DNA of 64,000 bases, taken from contig NZ_BONI01000007.1 of assembly GCF_016862635.1 (NCBI RefSeq), forward strand, positions 124,001-188,000, given 5' to 3'. Of this stretch, positions 33,036 to 41,506 are shown one piece after another. The position numbers were made by a program, and so were the translations under genes. Origin of the DNA: Catellatospora coxensis. Its GTDB lineage: Bacteria > Actinomycetota > Actinomycetes > Mycobacteriales > Micromonosporaceae. The notes under the pieces were generated by a model. The model ran no database searches. It was not told where the DNA came from and saw only the letters and a list, made by a program, of their open reading frames with translations. Each line of letters begins with the position of its first letter. The first letter of the stretch is position 1.

Positions 33036-34454
33036 GTGACGCTCCCGTACGCGAGCCAGCCTGCCCCGGTGACCCCGCCGTCAGGCGCCGCCCGGCCCCG
33101 ACTGACCTTCATCGGCACCGGTTACCTGGGAGCCACCTACGCCATCTGCTACGCCGAACTCGGTTACGAGGTCATCGGCTTCGACGTGGACGTCGACAAG
33201 ATCGAGAAGCTGGGCAAGGGCGAGGTGCCCTTCCACGAGCCCGGGCTCGACGAGATGCTGCGCCGCAACCTGGCCGCGGGCCGGCTGCGCTTCACCACGT
33301 CGTACCAGGAGACCGCCGACTTCGGTGACGTGCACTTCATCTGCGTCGGCACGCCGCAGCGGGCCAGCGGCCTGGGCGCCGACCTGACCTACGTCGAGGC
33401 GTCGGTCAGCAACCTGGCCCAGCACCTGAGCCGCAAGGCCCTGATCGTCGGCAAGTCCACCGTGCCGGTGGGCACCGCCGAGTGGGTCGAGCAGCTGGTC
33501 GCCAAGCACGCCCGCCCGGAGCTGGCTGTCGAGGTCGCCTGGAGCCCCGAGTTCCTGCAGGAGGGCTTCGCCGTCGACGACGTCATGCGGCCCAACCGCA
33601 TCGTGGTGGCGACGAAGACCGAGTGGTCGAACTCACTGCTGCACGCCGCCCACAAGGGCGTCTTCGACCTGGCCGCCACCGAGGACCGCGAGGTGCCGGT
33701 GGTCTCCACCGACTTCGCCACCGCCGAGCTGGTCAAGGTCGCCGCGAACTCGTTCCTGGCCACCAAGATCTCCTTCATCAACGCGATGGCCGAGGTGTGC
33801 GAGGTCGCCGGTGGCGACATCACCCAGCTGGCCCGCGCGCTCGGCTACGACCCGCGCATCGGCAACCGCTTCCTGCAGTCGGGTGTCGGCTTCGGCGGCG
33901 GCTGCCTGCCCAAGGACATCCGCGCGTTCCAGGCCCGCGCCCAGGAGCTGGGCGCCGGTGAGGCGCTGCGCTTCCTGCACGAGGTCGACCTGATCAACCT
34001 GCGCCGCCGCCAGCGGGTGCTGAACCTGGCCGCCGGCCTGCTCGGCCGCAAGTTCGGCCCGGCCGGCCCGGACCTGTCCGGCGCGCGCATCGCCGTGCTC
34101 GGTGCGACGTTCAAGCCCAACTCCGACGACGTACGCGACGCGCCGGCGCTCGCCGTGGCGGGCATGCTGTCGCGCGCCGGGGCATCGGTGCACGTGTACG
34201 ACCCGCAGGGCATGGAGAACGCGAAGCGGGCGCTGCCCGAGGTCGAGTACGCCAAGTCGATGGTGGACGCCGTCACCGACGCCGACCTGGTCTGCGTGCT
34301 CACCGAGTGGGCCGAGTTCCGCAACGCCGACCCGGTGGCGCTGGGCGAGGTCGCCGCGAACAAGCTGATCGTCGACGGCCGCAACTGCCTCGACGCGACC
34401 GCCTGGAAGTCCGCGGGCTGGACGCTGCGCGCCCTGGGCCGCCCGACGGTCTGA
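33036..34454 (+). CDS. ugd: UDP-glucose 6-dehydrogenase
   Basis: The 472-residue NAD-dependent enzyme oxidises UDP-glucose twice to UDP-glucuronate, a precursor of acidic envelope polysaccharides. It has the Rossmann motif TFIGTGYLGATYAI (about residues 24-37), the catalytic Cys290 in GVGFGGGCLPKD, Lys in the conserved LVKVAANSFLATKISFINA helix, and a second nucleotide-binding domain with VLGATFKPNSDDVRDAPAL. AAGGAG lies 8 nt before the GTG. An N-terminal extension of about 20 residues (YASQPAPVTPPSGAARP) is low complexity. A clean terminator follows. Confidence 0.95.
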   Translation: MTLPYASQPAPVTPPSGAARPRLTFIGTGYLGATYAICYAELGYEVIGFDVDVDKIEKLGKGEVPFHEPGLDEMLRRNLAAGRLRFTTSYQETADFGDVHFICVGTPQRASGLGADLTYVEASVSNLAQHLSRKALIVGKSTVPVGTAEWVEQLVAKHARPELAVEVAWSPEFLQEGFAVDDVMRPNRIVVATKTEWSNSLLHAAHKGVFDLAATEDREVPVVSTDFATAELVKVAANSFLATKISFINAMAEVCEVAGGDITQLARALGYDPRIGNRFLQSGVGFGGGCLPKDIRAFQARAQELGAGEALRFLHEVDLINLRRRQRVLNLAAGLLGRKFGPAGPDLSGARIAVLGATFKPNSDDVRDAPALAVAGMLSRAGASVHVYDPQGMENAKRALPEVEYAKSMVDAVTDADLVCVLTEWAEFRNADPVALGEVAANKLIVDGRNCLDATAWKSAGWTLRALGRPTV

Positions 34455-34466
34455 CGCACTGCTGAG

Positions 34467-34499
34467 AAGGGCCCGTCCGCACTGCGCGGACGGGCCCTT
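34467..34499 (+). terminator. Rho-independent-type hairpin after ugd
   Basis: Perfect 14-bp arms (34467-34480 and 34486-34499) enclose a 5-nt loop, 13 nt after the ugd stop, followed by TTCGC. The gap beyond it (34500-34711) has an AT-richer patch around 34541-34580 that may hold the promoter of the next gene. Confidence 0.85.
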
Positions 34500-34711
34500 T
34501 CGCTTGCGCGGGGTGCGGCGTGTCCCCGCGATCCACTTGCTGACTGAAATGGGGCTTTTCAAAGGTCACTCCTATTAGGCATGCTGCTGCTGAGTGGATC
34601 CATACGCCGCGTCGTCTCCGCTAGTGGCTCGTCCCGGCGGCCCGCCTGGACGGCGGACCGCCGAGGACTCCCCACCAGCGGCCGGTGATGTGCCGGGAGT
34701 CGGAGGTAGCC

Positions 34712-37700
34712 ATGGCTGCGGCCACCAGCACGTGCTCGATGTGTGGCCGGGAACGGGATCCGTCGGTGCGCTGCCCGCACTGCGGCAACACCCCGGAGCA
34801 GCTCGCTGCCGAGGTGGCCCGGCTCAACAAGGCCATCGCCGACATGAACGCCGAGGACCTGCGCCTGTCCGGCGAGCGCAAGAAGCTGAGCGGCAAGCTG
34901 CAGGCGGCGCTGTACCAGCGCGACATCCTCGCCCACGCCGAAGCGCAGCGGCAGAAGAAGGCCGCCCCCAAGCAGCGCCGCTGGATCCCCCGCCCACCCG
35001 GTGCGAAGGACCCCGCCGTGCCGCCCCCGGACTCACCGGACCCGTCCGCGTCCGGCCCCACGGCCGGGGACGACGCCACAGTGCCCCGCCAGGCCCCTGC
35101 TGTCCCCCGTGGCGGCGGCACGGGTCGGCCTGCCGACCAGGCGCGCCGCGACGGCGGGTCCCGGGTCGCGCCGCTGCCCGAATCGCCGTCCGAGCCGCCG
35201 CCGGAGGCGTCCGCGCGCTCGGTGCAGAACATCATGCTCGCGCTGGGCTCGCTGCTGCTCGGCATCGCCGCGGTGGTGTTCGGCGCCGTCGCGCTCAGCA
35301 ACGTCGCGCCCGGCATCCGGCTCACCGTGCTGGCGGTGGCCACGGTCGCGCTGCTCGGCATCGCGCCGAGCCTGGTCCGGGGCGGCCTGTCCTCGACCGC
35401 GGAGGCGCTGGCCGCGGTCGGCCTGGCGCTGCTGCCCGTCGACGGCTACCTGCTGGCGCAGCTGAGCCTGATCGACACGTCGCTGGCCGTCGTGGCCGGG
35501 CTGGTCTTCGCCGTCACCGCCGGGATCTCGTACTTCTACCACCGGGCCACCGGGCTGACCATCCCGCGGTACGCCGTGGTGATCGCCATCCAGCCGGTGC
35601 TGCCGCTGCTGGTGTACGACCTGATCCACGGGCCGGCCGGCTGGGCCGTGGTGCTCACCGTGGTCGCCGCGCAGAACGCCGTGATCGCCCGCGCCGTCGA
35701 GCTGGCCAACGCCCCCGCCCGGCCCGCGTCGGCGAAGACCGCCGGACTTCCCGAGAGCGTCGCGACGTTCATGCGGCGGCCCGAGACGGCCGCCACGGCG
35801 ACCCGGCGCTCCGCGTTCTGGCTGCGTGAACTGGCCTGGGTGCTGCACGGCCTGGCCATCGCCGCCGCCACCGTGTACGCCGTGGCCGCCCTGCTCACCG
35901 CCGACACGGTGCCGTCGGTGCTGCGCGCCTCCGGCACGCTGCTGCTGGCGGTCGGTGTGGCGCTGGTCGGCGCGCTGATGCTGCGCCGGGCGCCGCTGAA
36001 CGAGCTCGCCGCCGGGGCCATGGTGCTGGCCGTCATCGGCTCGGCGGCGCGGGTCGCCGTGGTCGCCCTGCCCGACCGGGCACTGCTGGTCATCGCCGCC
36101 GCCGTCGCGATCACCGGCCTGGGCGTGCGAGCCATCCCGGAGCCGACCCGGCGCGGCCCGCAGCTCGCCTCCACCGTCGCCCTGATCGTGATCGGCCTGT
36201 TCACCGCGGGCAGCGCGCTGCGCGCCGCGTTCGCTCCGGTCACCGCGGCGTGGCCGTTCGGCAGCGCCGACGTGACCGGGTTCGCCGCCGAGATCGCGCA
36301 GCGGGCCGGGCATCCCGGCTGGCCGCTGGTCGCCACGATCGCACTGCTGACGATCGCGGCGGCGCTGGCGCTGCCGGCCGCCTGGCGGCACGAGACCGTC
36401 GTCGCGGGCGCGGCGCTCACCGCGCTGGCCGCACCCGCCTCGCTGCGGCTGGACTGGGTCGCCACCCAGTGGCTGCTGGCCGCCGCGGCGATCGCGCTGC
36501 TGGCCGCCGGGATCGGCGTCGCGGGCATCGGCTCGGCCGAGGGCGGGCCCTGGGCCGCGGCCACCCCGCGCGCGGCCCGCGCCCACCTGATCGCCTCGTT
36601 CCTGGTCGGCGCGACCGCGGTCGGGGTCGCGCTGGCGCACACCTGGTCGACCGCGGGGCTGATGGTCGCGTTCACCCTGGCGGGCGTGCTGCTCGCGGCG
36701 GCGCAGCGGGCACTGCCCGCCCCCGCCGCCACCGGGCTGCTCGGCGACGCGGCGGCCGGTGCGGCGGCGTTCGCCGCGCCGCTCGCGGTCGGCACCGGTG
36801 TGCTCACCGTGTTCCCCGCGGCCGGGGAGCAGGTCGCGCTCGCCGCCGCGTTCCTCGCCTGTGCGGCGACCCTGGGCGTCGTCGCGGCGCGCCTGGTCGC
36901 GCACCGCCGCCTGGGCACCCCGCTCGCGCTCGGCGCCGGGCTGGGCGCGCTGGTCGTGGCCGGGGCGGCGTTCGGCACCGCTGGCGCGGGCGTGCTCGAC
37001 GCCGGGTTGGGCGCGCTGCTGCTGGTCGCGGCGATCCTGCTGGCGCTGGCCCCGTACATCGACTCCGGCCGGCGGGCCGACCGAGCCCTGGACGGCGCGG
37101 ACTTCGCCGCCGCGGCGGTCACCACCGCGCTGATCGCCGCCCTGGCCCGGGTGGCGCACCTGATCGCCCCGGCGTACTGGCTGGTGCTGTCGGCGCTGCT
37201 GGTGTTCGCGGTCGGGGTCGCCGTCCGCCTGCTCCCGGAGGAGCTGCGCCGCGGCCCCGTCGCCGGCAGTGCCATGGCCGGCGGAGTCCTCGTGCTCATC
37301 GCGGGCTACCCGGCGCTGGCCGGCGGGATCAAGGCACTCGCCCGGCCCGGCGACCTGTGGGCGGCCAACCTGGCCCCGGTCGGCGGCGGGGTGGAGTTCG
37401 GCTGGCAGGCCCCCGCCGCGCTGGTGGTGCTCGCGATCGCCGCGGCTGTGGTGCTGCCGCCGCCGCGCAGCCACCAGGCCGCCGCGATCGCCGCGATCCT
37501 GGCCACCGTCGGCACCCCCGCCGCGCTGGGCTGGCCCTGGTGGTCCCCGATCGTGCTGGGCCTGACCATCGCCACCGGGTACGCCCTGGCGGCGGCCGTG
37601 GCGCAGGACTCGCGCGCCGGATACACCCGCCTGGCCGTGGCCACCGCGGTGGCGCTGCACGCGCTCGGCGCCAGCCTGGTGCGCCCGTGGACCACCGCCG

Positions 37701-39631
37701 CGGCGCTCGGCATGATCGCCCTCGTCGGGGCGGCGCTCGTGCTGATGGCCGCGCTGATGACCGACCAGGCCCGGCAGGCCGACGCGCAGCCGCCCGGACA
37801 CCTGGACGTGCTCGGCGGCGCGGGCGTGCTCGCCGTGCTGCTGGCCGGTCCGGCGGCGCTGGCCGCGTTCGCCGCGAGCGCCGGCAAGGAACCCGAGGTG
37901 CTGCTCACCGCCGCGCTGGGCGGGGTCAGCATCGGGCTCGCGGCGCTGGCCGCGGCCCGCCGGCCCGCCGCGCCGTACCTCGGCTGGGGCACCGTCGGCG
38001 TGGCGATCTCCGGCACGCTGATCGCCCTGCTCGCGCTCGCCAACGGGCACCCCGCCGGGGTGTACGCCGCCGCGGCGGCCCTGCTCGTGGTGCTCGCCGA
38101 ACTGCTCCGCACCACCACCCGCGACCAGCTCGGCCTCACCCCCGAGCGGGTGGCCGTGCCGCTGCCGCGCCGGATCCCGAGGGAGGGGCCGCAGCGCTGG
38201 CGTGTCGGGTTCGACACCCGCCAGGAGCTGATCGAGCGCAGCCGGCGCCTCCCGTCGTACCCGGGCGCGATGGCCGCCGCCGCTGCCGCCGCACCGGCCT
38301 TCATCGCCCTCACCTCGCTCGCGCCCGCGCTGCACGCCGCGCTGGTCCGCCCGTACGACAGCCTGAACGCGATCTGGCAGGGGCCGCCCGCGGCCGCCAC
38401 GGTCACCACGGACGTCGCCGCGGTGCTGACCGCGGTGCTGCTCACCGTCGCCGCGGGCATCGCCGCCGTCGGCTTCGGCGGCGGGCCCACCCGGGCCGTG
38501 TCCGTGGTGGTCCCCGGCGCGGCGGTGACGCTGCTGATCGCCCCCACCGGCCTCGGCCTGGCCTGGCCGGCGAGCGTGCTGGCCGGGCTGGGCGTGTTCA
38601 CGGTCTGCATGCTCAGCGTCGCGCTCACCGAACCGCCGTCCGGTGAGGACGCCGACCGGCCCGTCCGGGCGGCGCGGGTCGCGGTACTACTGCTGGGCCT
38701 CATCGCGGGCGGTGCGGGGCTGGCCGGTGCGCTGGCCACCCCGGGGCTGACCATCTTCACCTTCGGCGGCGCGGTCGCCGTCGGAGCCGTCGCGGCGCTG
38801 GGCGGCAAGAGCCAGCGCGCCCGCATCCTGGGCTGGCTCGGCGCGGCGCTGGCCGCGCAGCTGTTCGTGCTGACCGTCAGCCTGCGCGTCGGCGCGAAGC
38901 CGGAGTGGGCGGCATTCGGCGTGCTGGGTGTCGGCGCGATCCTCATCGTCGGCGCGGCGCTGCACCCGCGGTTCACCCGCCCCGAGGCGCTGCGCGAGGC
39001 CAGCGCGGTCGAGTGGGCCGGCTACACCGCCGGGGTGATCGCCCTGGCCCTGGCCGTACGTGCGCCGTCGCAGGTCGCGGCGCTGCTCGTCGGCTGGGGG
39101 GCGGTGCTCGGCATCGCGGCGACCCGGGCGGGCCGGCCGCCGACCCAGCGCCGGATCCTGTGGTGGGCCGCCGCGGCGAGCGAGATCGCCGCGTGGTGGC
39201 TCATCATGCGCAGCGCCGATATCGCGCTGCCGGAGGCGTACACCATGCCGTTCGCGCTGCTCGCGCTCGCGGTCGGCCTGCTGGAACTGCGGCAGCGCCC
39301 GCAGCTCGGCAGCTGGGCGGCGTACGGGCCGGCGCTGATCGCGGGCTTCGGCCCGACCGTGGTGGTCGTGCTGGTCACCGACACCAACCCGATCCGCGAG
39401 GTCGGGCTGCTCGTCGCGGCGATCCTGACCCTGGTGATCGGCTCCCGCTACGGCCAGCAGGCCCCGGTGGCGATCGGCGCGGCGGTCACCGTCATCGCCG
39501 CCTTGCACGCCCTGACCCTGGTCGGCACCACCTGGCTCGGCGTCCTGGTCGGCGGCATCGTCCTCATCGTCCTCGGTGCCAACTCCGAACGCCGCCGCCG
39601 CGCCACCGACCGCTACAAACAACTCCGCTGA
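34712..39631 (+). CDS. Giant multi-pass membrane protein with N-terminal zinc ribbon (SCO7613 type)
   Basis: The 1639-residue protein begins with a small zinc-ribbon-like motif (TCSMCGRE then RCPHCGN: two CxxC pairs). A coiled-coil region follows (AEVARLNKAIADMNAEDLRLS) with a disordered Pro/Ser linker to about residue 165. From about residue 170 to the end it is almost continuous hydrophobic helices, roughly 40 by eye, rich in Ala/Gly/Val and joined by short Arg-rich loops. This is the layout of actinobacterial SCO7613-type proteins, whose function is unknown. ATG at 34712 has GGAGG 5 nt upstream. The repetitive helix pairs (several ARVAxL and xxLPE(E/P)xRRGP motifs) suggest internal duplication. 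An RDKxRP-type cytosolic loop occurs near residue 1160. Confidence 0.85.
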   Translation: MAAATSTCSMCGRERDPSVRCPHCGNTPEQLAAEVARLNKAIADMNAEDLRLSGERKKLSGKLQAALYQRDILAHAEAQRQKKAAPKQRRWIPRPPGAKDPAVPPPDSPDPSASGPTAGDDATVPRQAPAVPRGGGTGRPADQARRDGGSRVAPLPESPSEPPPEASARSVQNIMLALGSLLLGIAAVVFGAVALSNVAPGIRLTVLAVATVALLGIAPSLVRGGLSSTAEALAAVGLALLPVDGYLLAQLSLIDTSLAVVAGLVFAVTAGISYFYHRATGLTIPRYAVVIAIQPVLPLLVYDLIHGPAGWAVVLTVVAAQNAVIARAVELANAPARPASAKTAGLPESVATFMRRPETAATATRRSAFWLRELAWVLHGLAIAAATVYAVAALLTADTVPSVLRASGTLLLAVGVALVGALMLRRAPLNELAAGAMVLAVIGSAARVAVVALPDRALLVIAAAVAITGLGVRAIPEPTRRGPQLASTVALIVIGLFTAGSALRAAFAPVTAAWPFGSADVTGFAAEIAQRAGHPGWPLVATIALLTIAAALALPAAWRHETVVAGAALTALAAPASLRLDWVATQWLLAAAAIALLAAGIGVAGIGSAEGGPWAAATPRAARAHLIASFLVGATAVGVALAHTWSTAGLMVAFTLAGVLLAAAQRALPAPAATGLLGDAAAGAAAFAAPLAVGTGVLTVFPAAGEQVALAAAFLACAATLGVVAARLVAHRRLGTPLALGAGLGALVVAGAAFGTAGAGVLDAGLGALLLVAAILLALAPYIDSGRRADRALDGADFAAAAVTTALIAALARVAHLIAPAYWLVLSALLVFAVGVAVRLLPEELRRGPVAGSAMAGGVLVLIAGYPALAGGIKALARPGDLWAANLAPVGGGVEFGWQAPAALVVLAIAAAVVLPPPRSHQAAAIAAILATVGTPAALGWPWWSPIVLGLTIATGYALAAAVAQDSRAGYTRLAVATAVALHALGASLVRPWTTAAALGMIALVGAALVLMAALMTDQARQADAQPPGHLDVLGGAGVLAVLLAGPAALAAFAASAGKEPEVLLTAALGGVSIGLAALAAARRPAAPYLGWGTVGVAISGTLIALLALANGHPAGVYAAAAALLVVLAELLRTTTRDQLGLTPERVAVPLPRRIPREGPQRWRVGFDTRQELIERSRRLPSYPGAMAAAAAAAPAFIALTSLAPALHAALVRPYDSLNAIWQGPPAAATVTTDVAAVLTAVLLTVAAGIAAVGFGGGPTRAVSVVVPGAAVTLLIAPTGLGLAWPASVLAGLGVFTVCMLSVALTEPPSGEDADRPVRAARVAVLLLGLIAGGAGLAGALATPGLTIFTFGGAVAVGAVAALGGKSQRARILGWLGAALAAQLFVLTVSLRVGAKPEWAAFGVLGVGAILIVGAALHPRFTRPEALREASAVEWAGYTAGVIALALAVRAPSQVAALLVGWGAVLGIAATRAGRPPTQRRILWWAAAASEIAAWWLIMRSADIALPEAYTMPFALLALAVGLLELRQRPQLGSWAAYGPALIAGFGPTVVVVLVTDTNPIREVGLLVAAILTLVIGSRYGQQAPVAIGAAVTVIAALHALTLVGTTWLGVLVGGIVLIVLGANSERRRRATDRYKQLR

Positions 39632-39660
39632 CCGTGGGCCCCCGACGGCCTTGATCATCG

Positions 39661-39719
39661 GACTTGCCTGGCACCTGTGCGTATCTTGACCGTTGATACG
39701 CACAGGTGCCAGGCAAGTC
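39661..39719. terminator. 25-bp perfect inverted repeat between convergent genes
   Basis: Arms 39661-39685 and 39695-39719 are exact complements around a 9-nt loop, 29 nt after the SCO7613-type gene stop and 61 nt before the purE stop on the other strand. The arms are not GC-maximal (for example CTTGCCTGGC), so this may be more than a terminator; bidirectional termination is the simplest role. Confidence 0.7.
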
Positions 39720-39780
39720 GAGCGACCTTGGTGCGGCGCGGGACCGCGTTCAGGGCTGCGGCGTGAAGGACCCGGCAGGG

Positions 39781-40287
39781 TCAGAGGGTCGCCTGGAGGG
39801 CGGCGTCCTTCTGGGCCACGAGTTCGGTGAGGCTGTGGGCGTAGTCGGTGAGCTTGGCGCGCAGCGTGGCGTCGTGGGCGCCGAGGATGCGGGCGGCGAG
39901 CAGGCCCGCGTTGCGGCCACCCGCGATCGAGACCGTCGCGACCGGGATGCCCGCCGGCATCTGCACGATGGACATCAGCGAGTCCATGCCGTCGAGGTAC
40001 TTCAGCGGCACCGGCACCCCGACCACCGGCAGCGGCGTGACACTGGCGACCATGCCGGGCAGGTGGGCCGCGCCGCCCGCGCCAGCGATGATGACCTTGA
40101 TGCCCCGGTCCGCGGCCGTCTGCCCGTAATCGATCATGAGTTGCGGCGTGCGGTGCGCCGACACCACCCGGACCTCGTAGCTGACACCGAACTCGGCCAG
40201 CGCCTCGGCCGCCGGCTTCATCACGGGCCAGTCCGAGTCGGAGCCCATGATGATCCCGACCTGCGGCGCGGGGGTCTGCTCGCTCAT
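39781..40287 (-). CDS. purE: N5-carboxyaminoimidazole ribonucleotide mutase
   Basis: The 168-residue protein is the class I PurE, converting N5-CAIR to CAIR in purine synthesis. [20 protein letters not shown] contains the conserved GSDSD loop, [15 protein letters not shown] the SAHR motif, and [17 protein letters not shown] the active-site histidine. [20 protein letters not shown] completes the signature. AAGGGA precedes the ATG at 40287. It lies 58 nt downstream of purK on the same strand, the usual pairing. Confidence 0.96.
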   Translation of the reverse strand: MSEQTPAPQVGIIMGSDSDWPVMKPAAEALAEFGVSYEVRVVSAHRTPQLMIDYGQTAADRGIKVIIAGAGGAAHLPGMVASVTPLPVVGVPVPLKYLDGMDSLMSIVQMPAGIPVATVSIAGGRNAGLLAARILGAHDATLRAKLTDYAHSLTELVAQKDAALQATL

Positions 40288-40345
40288 GCCGAAAGTTCCC
40301 TTCGATGCGTTCCGGCGGGCGAACAGAGCGGTCTGCTCCGCTCGC

Positions 40346-41491
40346 TCACGCCTCGGGTGCTTTTCCGTAGGTGAGCCAGTGGCCGGCGCGGGCCGCGCGG
40401 GCGCGGCAGTCGGCGAGGTCGTCGCCCAGGGCGGTGACATGTCCGATCTTGCGGCCGGGGCGGGTCTGCTTGCCGTACAGGTGGACCTTCACGCCCGGCT
40501 CGGCGGCCATCAGGTGGTGCAGCCGCTCGTCGATCGACAGTCCGCCGTCGGGTCCGCCCAGCACGTTGGCCATGACGACGACCGGCGCGGCGAGCGAGGT
40601 GTCGCCCATCGGGTAGTCCAGGACCGCCCGCAGGTGCTGCTCGAACTGGGAGGTCCGCGCACCCTCGATGGTCCAGTGCCCGGAGTTGTGCGGCCGCATG
40701 GCCAGCTCGTTCACCACGAGGCCGGACGGCGTCTCGAACAGCTCCACCGCCAGCAGCCCGACCACGCCCAGCTCGTTGGCGAGCCGGATGGCCAGCTCCT
40801 GCGCCCCGACCGCCACGTCCTCGGGCAGGTCCGGGGCGGGGGCGAGCACCTCGACGCAGATGCCGTCGCGCTGCACGGTCTCGACGACCGGGTACACCGC
40901 GACCTGCCCGTACGGCGAGCGGGCGACCTGCACGGCGAGTTCGCGGCGCAGCTCCACCTTCTCCTCGACGATCAGCTCGGCCCCGCTGGCCAGCAGGTCG
41001 ATGATCTCCTCGACGTCGTTGACGACGAACACCCCGCGGCCGTCGTACCCGCCGCGGGCCGTCTTCACGACCGCGGGCAGCCCGAACGCGACCAGCTCCT
41101 CCGCCGACGCGATCGGTGCCCAGCGCGGCACGGGCGCGCCCAGCTCGGACAGCTTGCGGCGCATCAGGTGCTTGTCCTGGGCGTACTGCAGCGCGTCGGC
41201 CCCCGGGAAGACCTTGTGGCCCGCCGCGACGAGGGCGCGGATGTGCTCGCCGGGCACGTGCTCGTGGTCGAAGGTGACCACGTCGCACGACTTGGCGAAG
41301 GTGCGCAGGGCGTCCAGGTCGGTGTGGCTGCCCAGCTGGACGTCGGCCGCGACCAGGGCCGCGGACTCGTCGACGTCGTTGGCCAGCACCCGCAGGGACT
41401 GGCCGAGGGCGATCGCCGCCTGGTGGGTCATACGGGCGAGCTGGCCGCCGCCGATCATGCCGACGACGGGAAGGCCGGTGCGAGTGTCCAT
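40346..41491 (-). CDS. purK: N5-carboxyaminoimidazole ribonucleotide synthase
   Basis: The 381-residue ATP-grasp enzyme carboxylates AIR to N5-CAIR using ATP and bicarbonate, upstream of PurE. It has [22 protein letters not shown], the ATP-binding [37 protein letters not shown] (glycine loop), [14 protein letters not shown], and [17 protein letters not shown] near the C-terminal active site. ATG at 41491 is used rather than the TTG at 41497. TAGACT lies 8 nt upstream of the ATG, suggesting a promoter with almost no leader, so purK may be transcribed separately from the preceding gene 15 nt away. Confidence 0.96.
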   Translation of the reverse strand: MDTRTGLPVVGMIGGGQLARMTHQAAIALGQSLRVLANDVDESAALVAADVQLGSHTDLDALRTFAKSCDVVTFDHEHVPGEHIRALVAAGHKVFPGADALQYAQDKHLMRRKLSELGAPVPRWAPIASAEELVAFGLPAVVKTARGGYDGRGVFVVNDVEEIIDLLASGAELIVEEKVELRRELAVQVARSPYGQVAVYPVVETVQRDGICVEVLAPAPDLPEDVAVGAQELAIRLANELGVVGLLAVELFETPSGLVVNELAMRPHNSGHWTIEGARTSQFEQHLRAVLDYPMGDTSLAAPVVVMANVLGGPDGGLSIDERLHHLMAAEPGVKVHLYGKQTRPGRKIGHVTALGDDLADCRARAARAGHWLTYGKAPEA

Positions 41492-41506
41492 CGGCAAGGA
41501 GTCTAA

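Noticed and set aside
35033-38335. Long minus-strand frame opposite the SCO7613-type membrane gene
   Set aside because: It is rich in Arg/Gly/Gln repeats and is a shadow of the Ala/Val/Leu helices encoded on the plus strand.
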